From Campanula takesimana (taxonomy: Eukaryota > Streptophyta > Magnoliopsida > Asterales > Campanulaceae), in NCBI GenBank assembly GCA_026119855.1, contig JAOWBW010000281.1, positions 682,001 through 746,000 on the forward strand: a DNA stretch of 64,000 nucleotides, read 5' to 3'. Both the position numbers and the translations under genes were made by a program. Below the pieces are notes generated by a model. It was not told the DNA's origin. It ran no database searches and saw only the letters and a program-made list of their open reading frames with translations. Shown here in pieces: positions 58,385-64,000 of the stretch (its first letter is position 1; every line of letters begins with the position of its first letter).

Positions 58385-58644
58385 CTCCCTCCGTCCCCAA
58401 ATACTTATAATTTTAAGATTTTCACACAAATTAAGAAAAACAATCAATGCATGTCTAATGAACTAAAATACCCTTGAAATATTTCAAGTACCAAGACAAT
58501 TAAATGTTTTTACAATTGACAACTACCATCATAAATAAGAATATATTTGACAAATGTCAAAGATGTCTAGATAAAAGCAAAACTACAAATATTTTGAGAC
58601 AAATTTCAACCCCTTAAACTACATGTATTTTAGGACGGAGGGAG
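58385..58644. mobile_element. Stowaway-type MITE
   Basis: TA-CTCCCTCCGTCCCCAAATAC faces GTATTTTAGGACGGAGGGAG-TA. Confidence 0.85.
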
Positions 58645-58704
58645 TAGTATATATTTATTTTATTACAAGTTTGAGATACAGTTAATAAAATGTTAAAATA
58701 TGTA

Positions 58705-58955
58705 CTCTCTCCGTTTTAAAATACGTGATGGTTTAAGAGTTCATTTTTGTTTCAAAATATTTGACGTTTTACTATTACCAATGAATATTTACTCTTATTT
58801 ACCTATTAACTATGATTATCTCTTGTATTAGCATTTAAACTGTTTAGAGAACTGGATTTTGTTAGGGGCACATAAGTCTTTTTAATATGTATTAATTGAT
58901 TTTTTTTAATATGTGTGAAAAAATCTAAACAAAATATATTTTAAAATTGAAGGAG
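58705..58955. mobile_element. Stowaway-type MITE, diverged right end
   Basis: TA-CTCTCTCCGTTTTAAAATAC faces ATTTTAAAATTGAAGGAG-TA, 60 bp beyond the previous element. Confidence 0.65.
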
Positions 58956-59371
58956 TATTTAATTTTAAGATAAAAAAAATTGTATAGACTTAGAAAGGAA
59001 GCTCATAAAGTTCTTTGTGGTCTATCTAACACGTGTGAGTTTGTTTTTGAGAATTTTGAACATACATATGCACAAATTATTTAGTGCCCAAATTAATTAG
59101 TGGAATGATTACTCCAAACAAAATGGCTTTATGACATATGCAATGGACAGAGAAAAAAAAATATACTTTTAGTAAATAATTTAGCGTGAATGGGTCGTGT
59201 CGAGTCAAATCAAATCCAATGAATTTGGCATGCTATGCCAAGCTTTGTTTCTGTGTGTAAAATTTGTCAACATCAACTTAGTTTAGAGTTTGACGAACGA
59301 GATAATTTTTAAGTTTGGTGTGACCCAAAATTACTAATAAATCTCAACTAAAACTAAGTGAAGAAGAGTAT

Positions 59372-60129
59372 TAGGGGTGGAAATGGTTCAATTTAGCTCG
59401 GTTTAGGGTAATTTAGAGGTCAAACCGCTATATATCGGTTTAGAGAAATCCCAAACCGAGCTGAACCACAAAAAAAATCCAAACCGAGCTGAACTAAACC
59501 ATATAGTCTGATTCGGCTCGGTTTGAACCACGGTCTGATTTTGCGGTTCAAACTGTGGCTTGAACCGCGGTTTGAACCACAACACGTTCTACATACTATA
59601 CTTTTTTATGCCTTAGAAAAGGCCAGTCATTTACTCATTCCGTCCCAAAATGATTTTATACTTTTTTTCCTTCGCAATAATAGAGAAAAATGCATGGAGA
59701 TCATTTTGGGACGGAGAGAATACATGAATATGCCTTAGAAAAGGCCACAGTCATTTACTCCCTCTGTCCCAAAATGATATTCATACTTTTGTCCTTCGCA
59801 ATAATAGAGAAAAATGCATGAAGATCATTTTGGGATAGAGGGAATACATGAATACTATGCCTTAGAAAAGGCCAAATTCATTTGCTCCTTCCGTCCCAAA
59901 ATGATATTCATACTTTTTTCCTTGGTAATAATAGAGAAAAAAGTATGAAGATCATTTTAGGACGGAGGGAGAACATAAATATACCTTAGAAGGCCACAGT
60001 ACTTACTAAGATAAGCTTGAACATGTTGAAACTGAATTTGTATATTTTCTTAAGAAAAATAAGATGCAGGTTAATAATCTTTATATGTAAACACGGTTCA
60101 GCTGACTCGGTTCAACGGTTCGGCTCCAC
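59372..60129. mobile_element. hAT element, left part, interrupted by Gypsy LTR
   Basis: It starts TAGGGGTGGAAATGGTTCAA. The next 200 bp are dense in AACCGAGCTGAACC and GGTTTGAACC motifs, as in the hAT at 12393. The terminal sequence is not met again in the window. GGTTCAGCTGACTCGGTTCA at about 60095, just before the LTR at 60130, suggests the LTR element landed within it and the other half lies beyond the window. The mini-MITE array is inside. Confidence 0.6.
59608..59998. repeat. Tandem triplication of a mini-Stowaway with its flank
   Basis: The phrase ATGCCTTAGAAAAGGCCA starts at 59608, 59730 and 59857, with a diverged copy at 59981. Between copies lies an 85-95-bp hairpin, CTCCNTCCGTCCCAAAATGA...TCATTTTGGGACGGAG. 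The unit is 122-127 bp and includes both the MITE and about 30 bp of host DNA. Confidence 0.85.
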
Positions 60130-60619
60130 TGTAATACCCGGCCCAATTTTTCTTATTATTTTAATTGTGAACCCTTTTTAATTAAATTTTGGGCTCAGTA
60201 ATTAAAAGTAAGTATTGGGTTATTTCGGGCTTTAGTAAATAGAAGCCCAATAGGTTATTGCAACCTTTTAATTAGGAAATCAAATACCCTTTTAGTATAA
60301 ATACTCTTTTAATCCCTAAACGTACTATTATTATATCACAAAAAAAAAAAAAAAAAAAAAAAAGGGAAAGAGAAGGGAGAGAGAGCAGCCGCATAAAGGA
60401 AAAGAACGGGAGAAAGAGAGGAAGGCGGCGGCAGTGAAGGGAGAAGAAGCCGAGAGAGAGAAGGGTCAAGGGAGAGAGAAAAAGGTTGAAGATGAATCAT
60501 TTAAGGTAAACCTAACCTCCCTAATCTTTTTCTTTTCATCCTTGATTGAATTGATCTTGGGAAACTATGAATCCGAAACCCTACAAAGGATGAACTAGGG
60601 TTTAATTAAGAAAGAAGAT

Positions 60620-60915
60620 TAGTATGTGTTAGTGTATGTGTGTTAGTGTGTGCGTATGGGTGTGTGTACGTGTTACTGTGTGTGTGTATTCTGTGTGTGC
60701 AGTGAGTGTGTGTGGGTGTATCTGTGTGTGTGGGGGGGGTGTATTCAGTATGTGTGAGTGTATCAGAGTGGTGGGTGTATCAGTGTGTGGGTGTATTCAG
60801 TATGTGTGGGTGTATCAGAGTGGTGGGTGTATCAGAATGTGTGGGTGTATCAGAGTGGTGGGTGTGTCTGTAGGTAGGTGTACTCAGTATGTGTGTGCAG
60901 AAAGTATGTAATCAG
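60620..60915 (+). repeat. TG-rich variable repeat in the LTR
   Basis: GTGTGTG runs grade into repeats of GTGGGTGTATCAGAGTG and GTGTATTCAGTATGTGTG (about 5-7 loose copies). A 91-codon open frame here is an artefact of the repeat. Confidence 0.85.
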
Positions 60916-61490
60916 TGTGTGTAATTCATAAAGTGAAATTGAGAGTTAGGAATCGATTAATAAAACCCTAGGGGTGTTTTAGTAATTCATAAGGATATAG
61001 GTTAACTATGAAAGAGGTTAAAGATGACTAATTCATAGGGTTAACCAAGTAAAAAGAAGTAATTTGGGACGGAAGTAAAATAGTGTTTACTTGTGTCTAA
61101 GTTAGGCTTTTGCATGATTGTAGATTTGTGCAAGCGGAGTAATCAAGCTAGTGATCACAAAGCTAAGGTAAGGGATTACGCTCTTAGTAGTATTTGATTT
61201 CAATCCTTTGTGTAGGATTCTCAATCTCTGTTTTGTTAAAGTAAACTATCTATGTGGCTAGATAGTGTTTTAAAAACTATTCCGTTCTGCGAATGTTACC
61301 GTCTTTTGTTATCCACCCTATTGATATTGTTGATTGTTCAATTGGATTATCATGTGTATGATTCGTATTGTGACTTGGTGTCTAAAGTGAGATGTACACC
61401 TTTTAAAAAGTGATCAAGTAAAGATTTGTAAAGTTAAGCTTTGTTTTGTAAAAGCTATTTAAAGTGAAGTTTTGTAATAAGAAAAGTGAT

Positions 61491-61610
61491 TACAGTTATC
61501 CATAATCCCGAAACGGATAAGTGGACCCCTTACAGTTATCCATAATCCCGAAACGGATAAGTGGACCCCTTACAGTTATCCATAGTTCCAAGATGAACAT
61601 GTGGACCCCT
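61491..61610 (+). repeat. Three 40-bp tandem repeats in the LTR
   Basis: TACAGTTATCCATAATCCCG begins copies at 61491 and 61531. A third at 61571 has diverged in the middle. Each ends GTGGACCCCT. Confidence 0.9.
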
Positions 61611-62270
61611 TTGCGTTGCTTGATGAAGTAGCGTAGGTTATCATGATATACCGATTTTGGGTGCGGTCAGTAGAAACCCGAGCCCTGGGTACAGCGCGTG
61701 CTTAATCCCTAAATGAAGTAAAGTAAAGTAAAGTAAAGAAAAGTAAAGTTTTGTGAAAATGTTGTGTTTTGGAAACTTTCTCTGAAGCCACGTGTTTTCA
61801 AGAAATGAATTGTTTTCATCAAGTTAACTGTTTTCAAACTGAGAGTTGTTTGATCATTGTGTTATCATTTCGTTGTGAATTCTTGTTACCGTTCCTTTCG
61901 GTTATCTCCTCTTAGTACCCGAGGGGATTCCGTATGAACTTGCTGGGCATTGTTCGCTCATTCCTTTCATCCTCATTTTTTTTCCAGGTTATAAGTAAGG
62001 ATACTAAAGGTCACAAGGAACCGTTGGCGTAGAAGCTGCTTTCGATTAAAGTTAGTTAGTAGTTATATGTTTCCGTTAACGTTAAGTTAAATTGAACGTT
62101 ATATTTCCGTTGGTTACCATTCTGAGCTAGTGACTTGTACTAGCCGTTATAGGTTTGATTGTTAGTTAAAGTTTGAATTGTGGTTATTTGTAGCCGTTGG
62201 GCATTCTGATTTAAGGATTTATTCAAGTTAATGATTATTTAAATGTTGTGGAAAGTTGGGGTGTTACAGT

Positions 62271-62282
62271 TGGTATCAGAGC
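62271..62282 (+). other. Primer-binding site of the Gypsy-type element
   Basis: TGGTATCAGAGC lies two bases after the LTR end. It is the same PBS as in the Copia element. Confidence 0.88.
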
Positions 62283-62689
62283 CCCGGTTTAGGATTACTT
62301 GGGAGACTCAGACTTAGAAGTTAAGACTATTGGGAGAAGTAGTACTTAACGATGTTGGGCTTTAGAACTCTGATAAGAACAAAGTATTTTTGGGAAGCAC
62401 TAATTGAGGAAACCTGCTATTTAGGGAAACCTTCCATTTTGGGAAACTTTCTAAGTTTGGAAACTTTCCTTTTATAGAATCTTGCTATTTTAGGAAAGAA
62501 CCTAAGATAAGATTTCCTCAAGGAATGTAGAGGAATGTAAGTGAACACTTTGGGAGTGACACTTGAAGGGTTACACTAGAACGTCATTGTTTAATTTGCT
62601 TATGCAATTGATGATAATAGTCATATACCTTTGAGTTATATGTTATTGATAATGGTTATATCCTAATTGTAAGTTAATGACGGACTTAG

Positions 62690-63235
62690 AAGAAGCCAGA
62701 AGATGAAATTGAAGCAAAGAACAATTAAGAAAAGAGTAATTCAGAGATATGCACTCAAGATTCAAAAGTTAACTGAAGACTTAGAAGCTGAAAAGACCAG
62801 AGTAAGCTTTACACTAGAGAAGTGGATACAAGATAGGAAAGCATTACTAGACACTTCAAAGAACTGGAAGAAGTAAAGGAGACCATGAATCAAAGTGAGA
62901 AGTACTATCATGAAACCAGAGAAGAAGCTCACTAATGGTTTTATGAATTGAAAGATTTGAAGAAAACTAGAACTAGAGAGTTGGAACCGACAACACTCAT
63001 AGGTAATGAAGCGCCAAATGAGAAAAAATTGGTAGCTAAAGAGGAAGTCGAGGACGTAGGAATTAACCTTGGGGACAAGGAAGTTACCCCAATCATCATT
63101 GATGATGATGAAGAACTGGAACAAGAGATGGTACCGGTTCGTAGGCCCAGAGGTAGGTCAAGAGGTTCTAAGGGAGTTCCAAGGGTGCCAAATGGAAGGC
63201 CTAGGGAAAGGCCTAGAAAGGTGTTCCATGATTGA
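62690..63235 (+). pseudogene. Lysine/glutamate-rich coiled-coil remnant in the Gypsy interior
   Basis: The first part reads as a Lys/Glu-rich helix (KIQKLTEDLEAEKTR) that stops near 62875. A separate frame from 62948 to 63235 encodes 95 residues with an acidic middle (IIIDDDEELEQE) and a basic end (RRPRGRSRGSKG). Position after the PBS suggests a gag-region remnant. I see no conserved gag motif. Confidence 0.4.
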
Positions 63236-63437
63236 AAAGTGGGACATAGAGTTTATTCTTATTTATAGTATTGATAGTTAGTTCTAGTTTAGATAAAAAT
63301 ACTAGAATTTTGTTTTGTTAACTTTTATTCCAAGAAGATCCTCGTAGTAAAAGTTATGATTCATTTAAGCAAATAGCTTTGTTAATTGTCTTGTTCTTAA
63401 GTTTTATGGCGGGTGAGCTATTTAGAACAAATAAGTA

Positions 63438-63985
63438 CTGGTCAAGTGAAAAGACCATGAGTATTAATTGGCTTATTGAAACGGCCAAAGTGAAATTAGT
63501 TTTGGTCTAGTGAAATGATCGAAACAAGAATAAAGTGACTTATTGAAACGGTCAAGTGCAAAAGTAAATGACTTATGGAAACGGCCAAGTGTGAATGAAA
63601 GTAGGTTTAGTGAATCGGCCTAATAGTAAGTAAAGTCTAGTGAAATGTCTTCGCTAAGTAGAATTGGTCTATTGAAACGACTAGAGATTTAGCAAACCGA
63701 TCGTTTGTAAAAGTTACGTCCTTTGGGGACGGCCTATTTATGTGAAAATATTAAGCATAGTAGCAATGCTTGTGTTGGCATGAGCAATAGTGTTAAATGT
63801 GAAAGTTAACCTGGAATAGGTAAGATTGGTCTATTGAAATGACCGATGAACATAGTAACGATCTAATGAAACGACCAATAAGTCTAGTAAAGCTGACTAA
63901 TGAAGATAGTGACGGTTGATTGAAGCGACCAGTGGTCTAGTGAATGACCTATAAATTGAATGTTAGTCTGTGGAGACGATCTATA
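63438..63985 (+). repeat. Degenerate array of GGTCTAGTGAAACGACC units
   Basis: About 14 variants of an imperfect palindrome, GGTC-TANTGAAAC-GACC, occur with spacing of about 30-40 bp. Clear copies start near 63438, 63469, 63503, 63536, 63569, 63666, 63826, 63861, 63935 and 63965. The outer GGTC/GACC halves often change together. The array continues to the window edge. Confidence 0.75.
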
Positions 63986-64000
63986 GTATGAGAGTGCGTG

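Larger units (their letters stand above)
60130..62268 (+). repeat. 5' LTR of the Gypsy-type element
   Basis: TG...CA ends, directly followed by the PBS. A long A run (about 60339-60363), a purine-rich leader, a TG-rich microsatellite and a 40-bp tandem repeat lie within it. The second LTR is outside the window. Confidence 0.75.
60130..64000 (+). mobile_element. Gypsy-type LTR retrotransposon (5' LTR and partial interior)
   Basis: The LTR 60130-62268 (TGTAATACCCGGCCC...TGGGGTGTTACA) is followed at 62271 by TGGTATCAGAGC, a PBS for initiator tRNA-Met. The 2.1-kb LTR and its TGTAA...TTACA ends fit the Tekay-like chromoviruses. The 1.7 kb of interior shows no recognisable gag zinc knuckle, protease or RT. 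It may be a non-coding derivative, or the coding part lies beyond the window. The left flank is TCCAC. Confidence 0.8.

Noticed and set aside
60636..60911. 91-codon Cys/Val/Gly-rich open frame
   Set aside because: It is a by-product of TG-rich repeats inside the LTR and has no start context or homology.

Overview
This is a stretch of a plant nuclear genome, most likely a eudicot. The genes are spliced with GT-AG introns and encode plant-type proteins: a TRM/DUF4378 C-terminus, Mediator subunit MED12, and a PRONE-type RopGEF. The rest is AT-rich and full of plant transposons: CTCCCTCCGTCCC Stowaway-type MITEs, hAT and Mutator-like elements, Copia and Tekay-like Gypsy LTRs, and a tRNA-derived SINE. 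The species cannot be named from sequence alone.

Layout. Positions 1-912 hold the last exon of a TRM-family gene (+). Positions 2509-4863 hold a complete three-exon gene (-) for a small basic protein of unknown function. Positions 5.3-30.1 kb are a transposon block. Its main parts are: an 86-bp MITE; a 1.7-kb hAT; a 3.5-kb MULE-like element carrying a broken plant-mobile-domain (PMD) gene; a hAT with a 2.5-kb solo LTR inside it; a MULE nested in a MULE; another hAT; a second solo LTR with a SINE inside; and a Copia element whose 3' end was hit by a small hAT-like element. For most of these I could read matching target-site duplications (TSDs), which fixes their ends to the base. Positions 30.4-50.7 kb hold a full-length MED12 (12 coding exons, 2212 codons), with MITEs in most of its long introns. 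Positions 51.6-56.3 kb hold a RopGEF (-, 8 coding exons, 523 codons, plus a probable 5'-UTR intron). Positions 56.9-64 kb are MITEs, a locally triplicated mini-MITE, and a hAT end interrupted by the 5' LTR and part of the interior of a Gypsy-type element that runs off the window.

The order TRM - MED12 - RopGEF matches what I recall of Arabidopsis At4g00440 (TRM15) - At4g00450 (MED12/CRP) - At4g00460 (ROPGEF3), so the genic frame looks like an old conserved block expanded by transposons. The three proteins act in different processes: cortical microtubule organisation, transcription through the Mediator kinase module, and ROP GTPase activation.

The most unusual structures are the PMD-carrying MULE-like element with arrays of about 34-bp-period palindromes near both ends, and the four GC palindromes, arranged as two pairs with the same spacing, in two different solo LTRs.
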